Assembly: GCA_018335585.1 (NCBI GenBank)
Contig: JAGXRZ010000023.1
Location: 1 to 64,000, forward strand
Origin: Selenomonadales bacterium
GTDB lineage: Bacteria > Bacillota > UBA994
DNA length: 64,000 nucleotides
Direction of reading: 5' to 3'
This document shows, piece by piece, positions 50,483-61,960 of this stretch. The notes beneath the pieces were generated by a model. It was not told the origin of the DNA and did not search any database. It worked only from the letters and a program-made list of their open reading frames with translations. Every line of letters starts with the position of its first letter. Positions within the stretch are counted from its first letter, which is position 1. A program made the translations under genes and the position numbers.

Positions 50483-51592
50483 ATGCGAGCAACCGCAAAC
50501 AAGGATGAGCTTGTCTTTGCCGCCGGGACGGCAGGTCGGGCCCAAACGTCAAAAACAGCTACTAGTCCACAGGGCGTGCGTCTCACCGCCGAAGATGGGA
50601 CACTCTTCCTTACTTCCGTAGATAACGAGATAGCCATAACCTGTCGCATCGCGGCACAAGTACTTGAGCCGGGGGCGATTGTGTTGCCTGGCAAGTTGCT
50701 CGCCGAGGCGGTACGCCGTTTCCCCGGGCTCGATATAGACCTAGAGGTACTGCTAGGCAGGCACACCATGACGCTACGCAGCGGCTTTTCTGAACTTGAC
50801 CTACTCGGCATGCCTGCGACAAACTTCCCTGAACTGCCGGAGATTGAGAGTTTGTCTGCGTTTTCTTTACCTGAGCACGTTCTAGGTGCAATGTTGCGCC
50901 AGACTAGTTTCGCTCTCTCTAGTGATGACATGCGCCCCATCCTTACCGGCATGTTGTGGCACTTTTCCACCGGGATACTCCGCATAGTCGCCGCTGATGG
51001 CTTTAAAGTAGCGTCCCGTATCGAGCAGGTAGAAGATACAGGCGCTGCACCGTTTCGCGTCGTTGTACCGGGGCGCACCATTCACGAGTTAGAGCGCTTG
51101 CTAGGCAACGGCGACGAGCCGGTAGAGATAGCTGTCGGACGCAACCACATCCTGTTCCAAGTGAAGGGCACGGTGCTCATCTCTAGGCTCCTCGAAGGCA
51201 ACTACATTGATGTCGACCGCTTTGTTCCCACTACATTTGTGACTCACCTCTCAGTTAAGCCAAAAACTTTGATCGATGCCCTGGAACGGAGTGCCGTAGT
51301 AGCGAAAGACGGCCTCATAGCTACGGTAAGGTTGCATTTGCGCGACGGCAGACTAAGCGTGCGGGCGCAGTCTGCGGAGTATGGCAAGCACTTTGAAGAG
51401 TGGCCGGTTGAGATGCGTGGCGAAGAAATGGATATACTGTTTAATATAAGAGTATTAGGGGAGGTTGTCAGGTCTATCACGGAAGGAGACGTCGAGCTTT
51501 CCTTCACAGGGCAACACGGTCCATGTATAGCCCGTAGCGCCGTTAGCCCCGAGAACTACTGGAGTTTGGTTATGCCGGTCAGGCTTTCGTAA
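50483..51592 (+). CDS. dnaN: DNA polymerase III beta subunit (sliding clamp)
   Basis: 369 residues. Three clamp repeats; ILTGMLWHFSTGILRIVAADGFKVASR in the second and the C-terminal YWSLVMPVRLS, near the hydrophobic cleft used by clamp-binding motifs. It tethers polymerase to DNA. The first 40 residues (TANKDELVFAAGTAGRAQTSKTATSPQGVRL) are more diverged than usual, but position after dnaA is canonical. Confidence 0.95.
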   Translation: MRATANKDELVFAAGTAGRAQTSKTATSPQGVRLTAEDGTLFLTSVDNEIAITCRIAAQVLEPGAIVLPGKLLAEAVRRFPGLDIDLEVLLGRHTMTLRSGFSELDLLGMPATNFPELPEIESLSAFSLPEHVLGAMLRQTSFALSSDDMRPILTGMLWHFSTGILRIVAADGFKVASRIEQVEDTGAAPFRVVVPGRTIHELERLLGNGDEPVEIAVGRNHILFQVKGTVLISRLLEGNYIDVDRFVPTTFVTHLSVKPKTLIDALERSAVVAKDGLIATVRLHLRDGRLSVRAQSAEYGKHFEEWPVEMRGEEMDILFNIRVLGEVVRSITEGDVELSFTGQHGPCIARSAVSPENYWSLVMPVRLS

Positions 51593-51600
51593 ACCTGGCC

Positions 51601-51804
51601 ATGCAGGACGAAAGGCCTTTCATCACCCTCGGGCAGTTTCTTAAACAGCAGTCAATCATCTCCACCGGAGGAGAAGCGAAAAGCTTTCTCTTGCTTAACT
51701 CCGTTGAAGTAAACGGAGAGAAGGAAACTAGACGCGGGAGAAAACTAAGAGTAAATGACTGCGTAACCATTAATGCCACTTCCTATGTCGTCAAGCACAT
51801 ATGA
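51601..51804 (+). CDS. yaaA: S4-domain RNA-binding protein YaaA (RlbA)
   Basis: 67 residues, one S4 domain: ITLGQFLKQQSIISTGGEAKSFLLLNSVEVNGEKETRRGRKL in pieces. Located between dnaN and recF as in B. subtilis. It overlaps recF by four bases (ATGA). Confidence 0.93.
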   Translation: MQDERPFITLGQFLKQQSIISTGGEAKSFLLLNSVEVNGEKETRRGRKLRVNDCVTINATSYVVKHI

Positions 51805-52907
51805 GAGTGCAGGAACTCCGCCTTACTTCTTTCCGTAACTACGTGCAAGAGAAAGTAGTCTTTTCGCCGCGTCTAAACTTCGTAGTCGGTAAAAACGGCG
51901 AAGGCAAGACAAACCTCCTCGAAGCGTTGCATCTCCTGGCCACTACTAAGTCCCATCGCCGTGCCTTGGAAAAAGACATGGTAAAGATAGGCGAGAGCCA
52001 CTTTCGCGTTGCGGCGCGCATTTCAACTCTAGGCGTAGACCGAAATCTAGATTTAGGGTACGATATTGTTCTCCGAAAGAAAGTCGCGGGCGTATCCGGT
52101 ATGCACGTCACCAAACTACAGGATTTCGTGGGGCTGCTGAACGTAGTAATGTTCTCCCCGGAAGACCTAGCGCTAGTCAAGGGTTCGCCAAGCGACAGAC
52201 GAAGATTCCTGGACATTCTGTTATGCCAAGTAGACAAGGTTTATCTACGCTTGCTACAGCAGTACACACTAGTCTTACGGCAGCGCAACGAGGCCCTAAA
52301 GCGAATTGCGCGCGGTGCGTTTAAAGCACTTGATTTAAAGCCCTGGGACGAGCAGTTTGCCGTCTTAGCGCAAAAAATCACCTTGCGGCGCGCACAGGCG
52401 ATAGATAGACTCGCCGGTAATTTCGTTAGGCTAACTAGCGAGATTAACCGCGGGCAAGAGCGCCAAAGTATCGCCTATGCCAGTTCGCTCGCTAGCGGCA
52501 CAGAGACACTAGATGTCTCAAGTGTCGTGCGAGAGCTTGAGCGCTGCCAGCGCGAAGACTTAAGGCGCGGGACAAGTACCGTGGGGCCGCATCGGGACGA
52601 TTTGCGTTTTCTTATCAATGGTTTGCCCGCGGCGGTGTATGCGTCGCAAGGACAACAGCGCACGGCGGTACTTGGGCTAAAGCTGGCTGAACTGCAGTAC
52701 ATGCATGAGGTAACCGGCGACTATCCTGTCCTGCTCTTAGACGATGTACTATCCGAGTTAGACCAAGGACGCCGGCATATGCTGGTGGAGGTTCTGCTTT
52801 GCGACGTGCAGGCTATCATTACGGGCACAGAGGAGAATAACCTCTCCCTGCAAGGAGTTAAGCCGACGCAAGTGATGCGCGTTGAGCGTGGAAAGGTAGT
52901 ATGCTGA
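51801..52907 (+). CDS. recF: DNA replication and repair protein RecF
   Basis: 368 residues. Walker A GKNGEGKTNLLEALHLL near residue 30, ABC signature region YASQGQQRTAVLGLKLAEL and Walker B VLLLDDVLSELDQGRR. An SMC-like ATPase that helps load RecA at gaps. Overlaps yaaA and remB. Confidence 0.97.
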   Translation: MRVQELRLTSFRNYVQEKVVFSPRLNFVVGKNGEGKTNLLEALHLLATTKSHRRALEKDMVKIGESHFRVAARISTLGVDRNLDLGYDIVLRKKVAGVSGMHVTKLQDFVGLLNVVMFSPEDLALVKGSPSDRRRFLDILLCQVDKVYLRLLQQYTLVLRQRNEALKRIARGAFKALDLKPWDEQFAVLAQKITLRRAQAIDRLAGNFVRLTSEINRGQERQSIAYASSLASGTETLDVSSVVRELERCQREDLRRGTSTVGPHRDDLRFLINGLPAAVYASQGQQRTAVLGLKLAELQYMHEVTGDYPVLLLDDVLSELDQGRRHMLVEVLLCDVQAIITGTEENNLSLQGVKPTQVMRVERGKVVC

Positions 52908-53164
52908 TGTACCTCTATATCGGCGGCGACATAGTTCTGCCCTGCCGACAAGTTATTGCAGTATTTGACGCCCAATCCACAGACACACAGGTGACACGCG
53001 AGTTTTTGCGGACCTACCGGGAAGAAGGTTTTTCCGTCTCAACGACTGAGGGCGGCCCGGTTAAGTCATTAGTCCTGACAGAGAGAAAGCTTTATCTCTC
53101 CTCCATCGCGAGTGCTACGCTGCGCAGGCGCTGGAGCTCTTTTCCTGCTGATGAACGTGAGTAA
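52901..53164 (+). CDS. remB: extracellular matrix regulator RemB (YaaB)
   Basis: 87 residues; IGGDIVLPCRQVIAVFDAQS matches RemB/DUF370-related proteins, which lie between recF and gyrB in B. subtilis. RemB takes part in biofilm-matrix gene control there. Start at ATG 52901 or 52907; both fit. Confidence 0.85.
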   Translation: MLMYLYIGGDIVLPCRQVIAVFDAQSTDTQVTREFLRTYREEGFSVSTTEGGPVKSLVLTERKLYLSSIASATLRRRWSSFPADERE

Positions 53165-53181
53165 CTCAGAGCGGACGGTGA

Positions 53182-55092
<1,911 letters not shown>

Positions 55093-55110
55093 GCGAGGAG
55101 GCGGCTCTGC

Positions 55111-57549
55111 TTGGAGATAAGACACGGCAAGATAGAAGTCATCAACATTGAAGACGAAGTAAAGAGGTCATACATCAACTACGCCATGAGCGTTATTGTC
55201 TCGCGCGCTCTACCTGACGTGCGCGACGGCTTAAAGCCCGCACATAGGCGCATTCTTTACGCTATGCTCGAAATGGGATTTACGCCGGATAAGCCCTACA
55301 AAAAGAGCGCGCGTATTGTAGGCGAAGTGCTTGGTAAGTATCATCCCCATGGCGACGGCGTCGTCTACGATACGATGGTGCGCCTAGTGCAAGACTTTGC
55401 CTCGCGCTACCCGCTTATTGACGGCCACGGCAACTTCGGCTCCATGGACGGCGACAGTGCGGCAGCCATGCGTTACACCGAAGCCCGCCTCGCTCCCTTA
55501 GCCATGGAGCTCCTCGCCGACCTCGACAAGCAGACGGTCGATATGGGCCCGAACTTTGACGACTCGCTCGAGCAGCCCCTAGTACTGCCGGCGCGCTTCC
55601 CTAATCTCTTAGCTAACGGTACGGCTGGCATAGCCGTCGGCATGGCTTCCAATATTCCTCCCCACAACCTAGGCGAGCTGATTGACGCCGTGCACGCGCT
55701 GATTGAGAACCCAAACATCACCGTAGCCGAACTTATGGCTTATGTGAAGGGACCTGATTTCCCCACAGGCGGCCTTATTCTTGGACGCGAGGGCTTTACG
55801 GCGGCCTATGAGACCGGGCGCGGCAGCGTGCGCATCCGCTCTAGGACGCGCATCGAGAAGATGAGTAACGGCAAGCACCGTATCGTGGTCAGCGAAGTCC
55901 CGTATCAAGTAAACAAAGCCAAACTTATCGAGTGCATCGCCGAACTGGTGCGGGACAAAAAAGTCGAAGGAATTACCGACCTTAGAGACGAAAGCGACCG
56001 CGACGGCGTGCGCGTAGTGATTGAGTTAAAGCGCGAGACTAATCCTACGGTTGTCCTCAATCAGCTTTACAAGCACAGTCAACTGGAAGTCTCCTTTGGC
56101 ATTAACATGCTAGCACTCGTCGGAGGACAACCGCGGACACTTAATCTTAAGCAAATGCTTGAGTACTACCTTGAGCATCAGCAAGATGTCTACACCCGCC
56201 GCACGAAATTTGAGCTCGCCAAAGCCGAAGAGCGCGCCCACATCCTTGAAGGGCTGCGCATTGCCTTAGATAATATCGACGCGATTATTGCGCTTATCCG
56301 CGCCTCGCGCACCGACGACGAAGCCAAGCAAGGCCTAATGCGAGAGTTTGTCCTGTCCGAGAAACAAGCGCAAGCCATTCTAGATATGCGCCTAAGACGC
56401 CTGACGGGCCTTGAGCGCGACAAAGTAGAGGATGAGTACAAAGAAGTCATCAAGACAATTGCACGGCTTAATGCCATTCTCAACAACAAGAAGCTTTTGC
56501 TGGCCATGATTAAGAAGGAGATTGGCACAATTAAAGAGGAGCACGCCGATGCGCGGCGCAGCGAAATTGTGGCCGGCGTGAATGAACCTGCGGCAGAAGA
56601 CCTGATTGCCGAAGAAGACGTAGTGATTACCCTTACCCACCAAGGGTCCATTAAGCGCCTGCCGTTAGATACTTATCGCAACCAGCGCCGCGGCGGTCGC
56701 GGTGTTACCGGCATGGGTACGCGCGAAGAAGACTTCGTGGAGAGCTTGTTTATTACGACTACGCATCACTCCCTCTACTTCTTTACGAACAAGGGGCGCG
56801 TCTATCGCCTAAAAGTGCACGAAATACCCGAGGCTAGCCGACAAGCAAAGGGACTAGCCGTAATTAACCTAATCTCGCTTGAGGCCGAAGAAAAGGTAAA
56901 CGCCGTGATTCCTATCCGCAATGAAGCTGACGATAACGCCTATCTGTTTATGGCGACCAAGAGCGGCATGGTCAAGAAGACTAGCCTGGCTGAATACGCC
57001 AATATCCGCGCTAACGGCCTCATCGGCATTTCGCTGCGCGAAGGGGACGAACTGATTGGCGTGCGCCTAACGGACGGCAACTCCGACGTAGTGCTAGGCA
57101 CAAGGCTCGGGCTAGCTATCCGCTTTGACGAACAGGACGTGCGTCCGCTAGGGCGTGCTACGCAAGGCGTAAAAGGGATAGACCTCGGCGAAGGAGACTT
57201 CTGCATAGCCATGGATATCGTGCGCTCCGGCGTTGACCTCCTTGCCATTACGGAGCACGGCTACGGCAAACGCACCGACATCGGGGAATACCGCCAGCAG
57301 TCAAGGGGCGGCAAGGGCATTCAAAGCATTAAATCCAGTCAGCGCAACGGCCACGTGGTTTGCCTGCGCGCGGTAAGCACCGAAGACGAACTGATGGTAA
57401 TTAGCGAGCAAGGCATAATTATCCGCACAGACGTAAAAAGCATTCCTGTCTTAGGACGCACCACGCAAGGCGTGAAGATTATCCGCCTCGATGAAGGTGA
57501 CAAAGTAGTAGCTATCGCCCGTGTTGCGGCCAAGGAAGCCACGGAGTAG
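55111..57549 (+). CDS. gyrA: DNA gyrase subunit A
   Basis: 812 residues from a TTG start with GGAGG upstream. The catalytic Tyr is in [10 protein letters not shown]. The GyrA box QRRGGRG is at 525-531, which separates gyrase from ParC, and the C-terminal pinwheel repeats are present ([10 protein letters not shown]). In the quinolone-resistance region the residue equivalent to E. coli Ser83 is Gly (GDGVVYD, Gly at 83). Follows gyrB by 18 bases. Confidence 0.98.
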   Translation: MEIRHGKIEVINIEDEVKRSYINYAMSVIVSRALPDVRDGLKPAHRRILYAMLEMGFTPDKPYKKSARIVGEVLGKYHPHGDGVVYDTMVRLVQDFASRYPLIDGHGNFGSMDGDSAAAMRYTEARLAPLAMELLADLDKQTVDMGPNFDDSLEQPLVLPARFPNLLANGTAGIAVGMASNIPPHNLGELIDAVHALIENPNITVAELMAYVKGPDFPTGGLILGREGFTAAYETGRGSVRIRSRTRIEKMSNGKHRIVVSEVPYQVNKAKLIECIAELVRDKKVEGITDLRDESDRDGVRVVIELKRETNPTVVLNQLYKHSQLEVSFGINMLALVGGQPRTLNLKQMLEYYLEHQQDVYTRRTKFELAKAEERAHILEGLRIALDNIDAIIALIRASRTDDEAKQGLMREFVLSEKQAQAILDMRLRRLTGLERDKVEDEYKEVIKTIARLNAILNNKKLLLAMIKKEIGTIKEEHADARRSEIVAGVNEPAAEDLIAEEDVVITLTHQGSIKRLPLDTYRNQRRGGRGVTGMGTREEDFVESLFITTTHHSLYFFTNKGRVYRLKVHEIPEASRQAKGLAVINLISLEAEEKVNAVIPIRNEADDNAYLFMATKSGMVKKTSLAEYANIRANGLIGISLREGDELIGVRLTDGNSDVVLGTRLGLAIRFDEQDVRPLGRATQGVKGIDLGEGDFCIAMDIVRSGVDLLAITEHGYGKRTDIGEYRQQSRGGKGIQSIKSSQRNGHVVCLRAVSTEDELMVISEQGIIIRTDVKSIPVLGRTTQGVKIIRLDEGDKVVAIARVAAKEATE

Positions 57550-57562
57550 CAGGACAAATGAG

Positions 57563-57592
57563 CCCCCTCTTGCCAAACGAGAGGGGGTTTTT
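57563..57592 (+). terminator. terminator of the dnaA-gyrA gene block
   Basis: CCCCCTC and GAGGGGG form a 7-bp stem, followed by TTTTTG, 13 bases after the gyrA stop. Confidence 0.9.
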
Positions 57593-57664
57593 GTGTGCAC
57601 AAAAAATCCTCAAAAAAAGTTGCCGGAATAGCAGGAAATTTCATATGGCATCACGTAGTTAATA

Positions 57665-57670
57665 TATAAT
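57665..57670 (+). promoter_or_regulatory. candidate -10 of the oligopeptide transporter operon
   Basis: TATAAT in the AT-rich stretch TTAATATATAATGATAAAAG, about 88 bases before the binding-protein start. No good -35 is visible at the usual spacing. Confidence 0.4.
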
Positions 57671-57757
57671 GATAAAAGACCGAACAAAGGGGTGATCGGC
57701 AGCACAGAAGGTGGCTGTCAGTGACGACTTATCCCATTAAAAAGGAGGAAAAGCAAG

Positions 57758-59956
57758 TTGTACAGGAAAACCATGGCCGTAGTTCTATTTCTGGCTCTCT
57801 TGCTCACTTCGACACAACTGCACTTTGTCGCTCAGGCGAACCGACCCATTTCCGTTACAGTAAATGGCAGAGCGCTGGTCGCGGATGTTGCTCCTGTCAT
57901 ACGCAACGGGCGCACTCTAGTACCCTTCCGCGCCATCTTTGAAGCTTTAGGCGCGCAAGTGGAATGGGACGAACGCGCCAATCTAGTAGCCGGCTACTTC
58001 GGACCGCAGTTTGTTCTACTAAACCCGGGTAGCCCGCGCGCCTGGCGCACCGGTCGCGAGATGAACCTCGATGTCGCCCCTGTCATCATTCAAGGACGAA
58101 CCATGGTTCCGCTCCGTTTTGTGGCCGAGAGCCTAGGCGCCACAGTGGAATGGGTCGATGCGACTAACTCCGTAGCCATCACCCACACCCCCCTGACTCC
58201 TCGCCCGGCACCCCGCTCGGTAGGCGACTTTAACACCGTCTATTCGGGCGAACTGACCACGCTCAACTACTTAGTGACGGCGACCTCGGCCGAGCATGTC
58301 ATCGCCGCTAACACCGTATCTGCACTGGTGCAATATGACGAATTCGGCATTCTCTATCCCTCGCTCGCTCGCCATTGGCGCGTTTCGCCCGACGGCTTAA
58401 CCTACACCTTCACTCTGCGTCAGGGTGTGCCCTGGCTGACGTGGGAAGGGCGCGAGTACGCTGAGACGACCGCACAGGATTTTGTCGACGCCATGCGATA
58501 CGTGCTGACCCCCGCTAATGCCTCGCGTACAGCCAACATTGTCTGGCGCGTCATCAGAGGAGCAGAGGATTTCTTCAACGCACGCACCACCGACTTCTCC
58601 ACAGTCGGCATTCGCGCGGTCGACCGCTACACCGTAGAGTATACGCTCATTAGTCCCGTCCCCTATTTCCTGAGCATGTTAACTTACGTCCCCTTCTTCC
58701 CAGCTAACGGGCGTTTCCTTACCGAAACCGGAGCGCGCTTTGGCACAGACCATACCACTTTGCTCTATAACGGTCCCTACATACTTACCAGTCACATACC
58801 GCAGCAGGGACGCGAGTTTGTGCGCAATGAGCGCTATTGGGAGAGGGCCAATGTCCATATTCAGCGACTAAGCTACCGCTTTAACCGCGAAGCTGCTGCC
58901 CTAGCGCCGGAAATGTTCTTCCGGGGCGAAATAACAGCGGCATCCATCCCTATTGCCATCCTCGACGGCTGGCTGCAAGACCCCGCTCGCCGCAACTTAG
59001 TTCGTCCTGCCGCCGTCGGCAACTTCTCGTTCTGGTTCGCCTTTAACTTTAACCCAAGATTTGCGGCAGAGCACCAACCCGATAACTGGCGCCTTGCGGT
59101 CAACAACGTCAACTTCCGCAAGGCGGTCTTCCACGGCCTCGACCGCATAGCTGCGATGATGACGTTTGACCCGTACAATCCCGAACGTCAGCTGCAGAAC
59201 ACGATTATACCGCACGGATTTGTCACCGTGGACGGTCTGGACTATACGGAGCTACCACCCTTGGCACGTCTGCGTACCACAAATTTACTTGACCGCCGCC
59301 AAGCACTTGAGTTTAGAAACCGAGCGCAGGTTGAGCTTAGGGCCCAAGGCGCAACATTCCCCATCCGCATGATGATGCCCTTTAATACCGGCTCGCCCGA
59401 TTGGGTGAATCGCGTACAGGTCATGGAGCAGCAACTAGAAAGCGTTCTGGGCAGAGGGTTTATTGACGTCGTGCCGGTCGGCTTCCCGCCCACAGGCTTC
59501 CTCGATGCTACGCGTAGGGCAGGCAATTATGCCTTCCAAGAAGTAAACTGGGGACCCGACTATGGCGACCCCAGAACCTATTTCGATCCCTTCCTGCCCG
59601 GAAATACGTACAGCCCGATTAACACAGCCCAAGGCTGGACAGGCAACTTTGACCGACTTATTGAGCAGGCAAATGCAGAGCTGCTGAATGTACGCCGGCG
59701 CTTTGAGCTCTTTGCACAGGCTGAGGCCTACCTCATAGAAAACGCCTACGTCATTCCCTATCGCCGCGGTGGCGGAGGCTACGTAGCCTCGCGCTTACAT
59801 CCGTTCACCGGCGCCTTCGCTGCCTTTGGCGTCGCGGGCCTAAGCTTTGAGCGCCAGATTATCCTAGAGCGCCCCATGAACATGGAGCAGTTTAACCAAG
59901 CTGAAGCCGAGTGGCAGCGTCAGCGTGCCGCAGAGCTTAAGCGCTGGGGGCAGTAA
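57758..59956 (+). CDS. oligopeptide ABC transporter substrate-binding protein with N-terminal stalk domain
   Basis: 732 residues from a TTG start with AAAGGAGG upstream. A signal peptide spans 1-28. Residues about 30-148 form a copper-amine-oxidase N-terminal type stalk domain in two repeats (VTVNGRALVADVAPVIRNG... and MVPLRFVAESLGATVEW). The SBP_bac_5 binding domain (about 155-720) contains SLARHWRVSPDGLTYTFTLRQGV, NGPYILTSHI, and YRRGGGGYVAS. The fusion places the peptide-binding domain away from the membrane or wall. The remaining operon genes are the permeases and ATPases. Confidence 0.93.
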   Translation: MYRKTMAVVLFLALLLTSTQLHFVAQANRPISVTVNGRALVADVAPVIRNGRTLVPFRAIFEALGAQVEWDERANLVAGYFGPQFVLLNPGSPRAWRTGREMNLDVAPVIIQGRTMVPLRFVAESLGATVEWVDATNSVAITHTPLTPRPAPRSVGDFNTVYSGELTTLNYLVTATSAEHVIAANTVSALVQYDEFGILYPSLARHWRVSPDGLTYTFTLRQGVPWLTWEGREYAETTAQDFVDAMRYVLTPANASRTANIVWRVIRGAEDFFNARTTDFSTVGIRAVDRYTVEYTLISPVPYFLSMLTYVPFFPANGRFLTETGARFGTDHTTLLYNGPYILTSHIPQQGREFVRNERYWERANVHIQRLSYRFNREAAALAPEMFFRGEITAASIPIAILDGWLQDPARRNLVRPAAVGNFSFWFAFNFNPRFAAEHQPDNWRLAVNNVNFRKAVFHGLDRIAAMMTFDPYNPERQLQNTIIPHGFVTVDGLDYTELPPLARLRTTNLLDRRQALEFRNRAQVELRAQGATFPIRMMMPFNTGSPDWVNRVQVMEQQLESVLGRGFIDVVPVGFPPTGFLDATRRAGNYAFQEVNWGPDYGDPRTYFDPFLPGNTYSPINTAQGWTGNFDRLIEQANAELLNVRRRFELFAQAEAYLIENAYVIPYRRGGGGYVASRLHPFTGAFAAFGVAGLSFERQIILERPMNMEQFNQAEAEWQRQRAAELKRWGQ

Positions 59957-59979
59957 GGACAGAGAGTCTTAGGACGATC

Positions 59980-60003
59980 GAGGGGTCGCCAAAGCGACCC
60001 CTC
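59980..60003 (+). terminator. intercistronic hairpin after the binding-protein gene
   Basis: GAGGGGTCGC and GCGACCCCTC form a perfect 10-bp stem with a CAAA loop, with no T-run. It lies between the binding-protein gene and the permease and may give higher levels of the binding protein. Confidence 0.75.
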
Positions 60004-60036
60004 CTCAATTAAAAGCTTTACCGAGGGGGAAGTAAC

Positions 60037-60987
60037 ATAGGCCTCTTAAAATACGCGCTGCGGCGCGGACTACACTCGCTGGTCACGGTGCTGATTGTTA
60101 TCACCTTTGTATTCCTACTGATGCGCCTTTTGCCGCTTGAAGGTTACTTCGGAGACGGGTACGACCGCTTGACGCCGGTGCAGCGCGAGGCCATTCTCGA
60201 CCAGATGGGCCTGTTAGACCCCTGGTTTGTGCAGCTCATAAATTTTTACTCCGATCTAGCCCGCGGGTACCTCGGCACATCTATCATCTTGCGACCGCAT
60301 ATCCCGGTTACCGAGATTATCGCGCCGCGTATACCTTACTCGTTAGCCTTTGGTCTGGCCTCCCTGGCTATCTCCTTGACGTTTGGCCTACTGCTTGGCA
60401 TCTTTCAGGCGCGCGAAAAAGACAAGCTTCTCGACCACCTCGGCGGAGCCTATGTGGTGCTGATTAACGCTGTGCCGGCGGTCGTGTATCTCTTGTTTAT
60501 ACAACTTTATGTGACCTACTACTTTAAGCTGCCCATCTTGTTTAACCCGACGCGTCCGGTTAGTTGGATACTGCCCGCGGTGAGCATGTCTTTAGGCGGT
60601 ATCGCCAGTTATGCGCTTTGGTTGCGGCGCTTTATGGTCGACGAACTAAACCGCGACTACATAAAACTTGCACGTGTCAAGGGGTTGTCAAACACCCAAG
60701 TTATGTTTAGGCATGTCCTACGCAACGGCTTTGTGCCGCTGGCCCAGCATCTGCCTACGACTATTTTAATGACAATAGCTGGCTCTTTGTTTATCGAATC
60801 GTTGTACTCGATTCCCGGCATGGGCGGCCTGCTCATTGACGCCATCAGCCGCCAAGACAACCCGCTCGTGCAATCGCTGGTGCTAATCTACTCGACCATA
60901 GGCGTATTTGGGTTGTTCTTAGGTGACGTGCTCTTGGCCGCGATAGACCCGCGCATTCGGCTCGAGAAACGAGAGGGGGCACGTTGA
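60037..60987 (+). CDS. peptide ABC transporter permease (OppB/DppB type), ATA start
   Basis: About 316 residues. The frame with a GTG at 60088 would lack the N-terminal helix; upstream codons GLLKYALRRGLHSLVTVLIV are typical for the family's N-terminus and are preceded by GAGGGGG seven bases before an ATA (60037). No ATG, GTG or TTG is available between. Six membrane helices; the EAA loop DYIKLARVKGLSNTQVMFRHVLRN contacts the ATPase. It overlaps the next gene's start region. Confidence 0.85.
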   Translation: MGLLKYALRRGLHSLVTVLIVITFVFLLMRLLPLEGYFGDGYDRLTPVQREAILDQMGLLDPWFVQLINFYSDLARGYLGTSIILRPHIPVTEIIAPRIPYSLAFGLASLAISLTFGLLLGIFQAREKDKLLDHLGGAYVVLINAVPAVVYLLFIQLYVTYYFKLPILFNPTRPVSWILPAVSMSLGGIASYALWLRRFMVDELNRDYIKLARVKGLSNTQVMFRHVLRNGFVPLAQHLPTTILMTIAGSLFIESLYSIPGMGGLLIDAISRQDNPLVQSLVLIYSTIGVFGLFLGDVLLAAIDPRIRLEKREGAR

Positions 60988-61943
60988 TGGCGCGCTTGGA
61001 CATACAAAACCTCGGGCCCGAGCTCTTTGACTTCGCCAGTTTTGATCTGGCCGCTGGCGAGCGCACCGGCTACTCGAACTATTCCTACTGGCGGGCCACC
61101 GTCACTAAGTTTCTGCAAAGCAGGCAGGCGGTTATCGCCTTGGCCATTCTCGGCGTACTGCTTACCTTCACCCTTATCCAGCCCTTCTTGCCCGGACAGC
61201 GCGACCCCAATTTAATTAACATCGACCCCGAGACGTTTCGCCATGTGCGCAACGTGCGGCCCGGCGCCGAGTTTTGGTTCGGTACTAATTCCATCGGGCA
61301 GGATCTTTGGGCGCGCATTTGGACCGGTACGCGCACTTCGCTGCTGATTGCCATTTTGGTGGCTACATGGAACACCACCTTAGGCATCATCGTCGGGGCC
61401 ATCTGGGGTTATGTGCGCAGTATCGACAGGATCATGACCGAAATCTACAATGTCTTGGATAACATTCCCACCACAATCGTAATGATTCTACTGGCCTATA
61501 TGCTACGCCCGAGCGTCACTACTTTAATCATCGCCATGTGTGCTTTAGGCTGGGTGGGCATGACCCGTTTTGTCCGCACACAGGTCATGATTATACGCGA
61601 CCGCGAATACAACTTAGCCTCGCGGTGCTTGGGCACGCCTACCGGGCGAATCATTACCAAGAACATCCTGCCCTATCTTGTCTCGGTCATTATGTTGCGA
61701 TTTGCGCTTACCATACCCGCAGCCATTGCCTCGGAGGTCTTCCTCTCCTACATCGGGCTCGGCCTTCCGCTCCACATCCCCTCGCTTGGCAACCTGGTAA
61801 ACGAAGGACGGCAGCTAATGATGATACCCGCGATGCGCTACCAGCTAATCTTCCCCTCCGTCGTGCTGTCACTCATTACTATTTCTTTCTACATCATCGG
61901 CAACGCATTCTCCGATGCGGCCGACCCGCGCAATCACACGTAG
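60987..61943 (+). CDS. peptide ABC transporter permease (OppC/DppC type)
   Basis: 318 residues from the ATG at 60987 (GAGGGGG seven bases upstream), overlapping the previous stop by one base. Six membrane helices; the EAA loop REYNLASRCLGTPTGRIITKNILPYL is clear. Its long N-terminal cytoplasmic tail (about 45 residues) is normal for DppC. Confidence 0.93.
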   Translation: MARLDIQNLGPELFDFASFDLAAGERTGYSNYSYWRATVTKFLQSRQAVIALAILGVLLTFTLIQPFLPGQRDPNLINIDPETFRHVRNVRPGAEFWFGTNSIGQDLWARIWTGTRTSLLIAILVATWNTTLGIIVGAIWGYVRSIDRIMTEIYNVLDNIPTTIVMILLAYMLRPSVTTLIIAMCALGWVGMTRFVRTQVMIIRDREYNLASRCLGTPTGRIITKNILPYLVSVIMLRFALTIPAAIASEVFLSYIGLGLPLHIPSLGNLVNEGRQLMMIPAMRYQLIFPSVVLSLITISFYIIGNAFSDAADPRNHT

Positions 61944-61960
61944 AGGCAGGAGGCGACCAA

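Noticed and set aside
55111-57549. Reading of gyrA as parC (topoisomerase IV)
   Set aside because: The QRRGGRG GyrA box is intact and the gene follows gyrB in the origin cluster.
61538-61960. N-terminal 141-residue extension of the OppD-type ATPase
   Set aside because: The extension is out of frame inside the OppC gene; AGGAGG and a normal ATPase start are at 61961.
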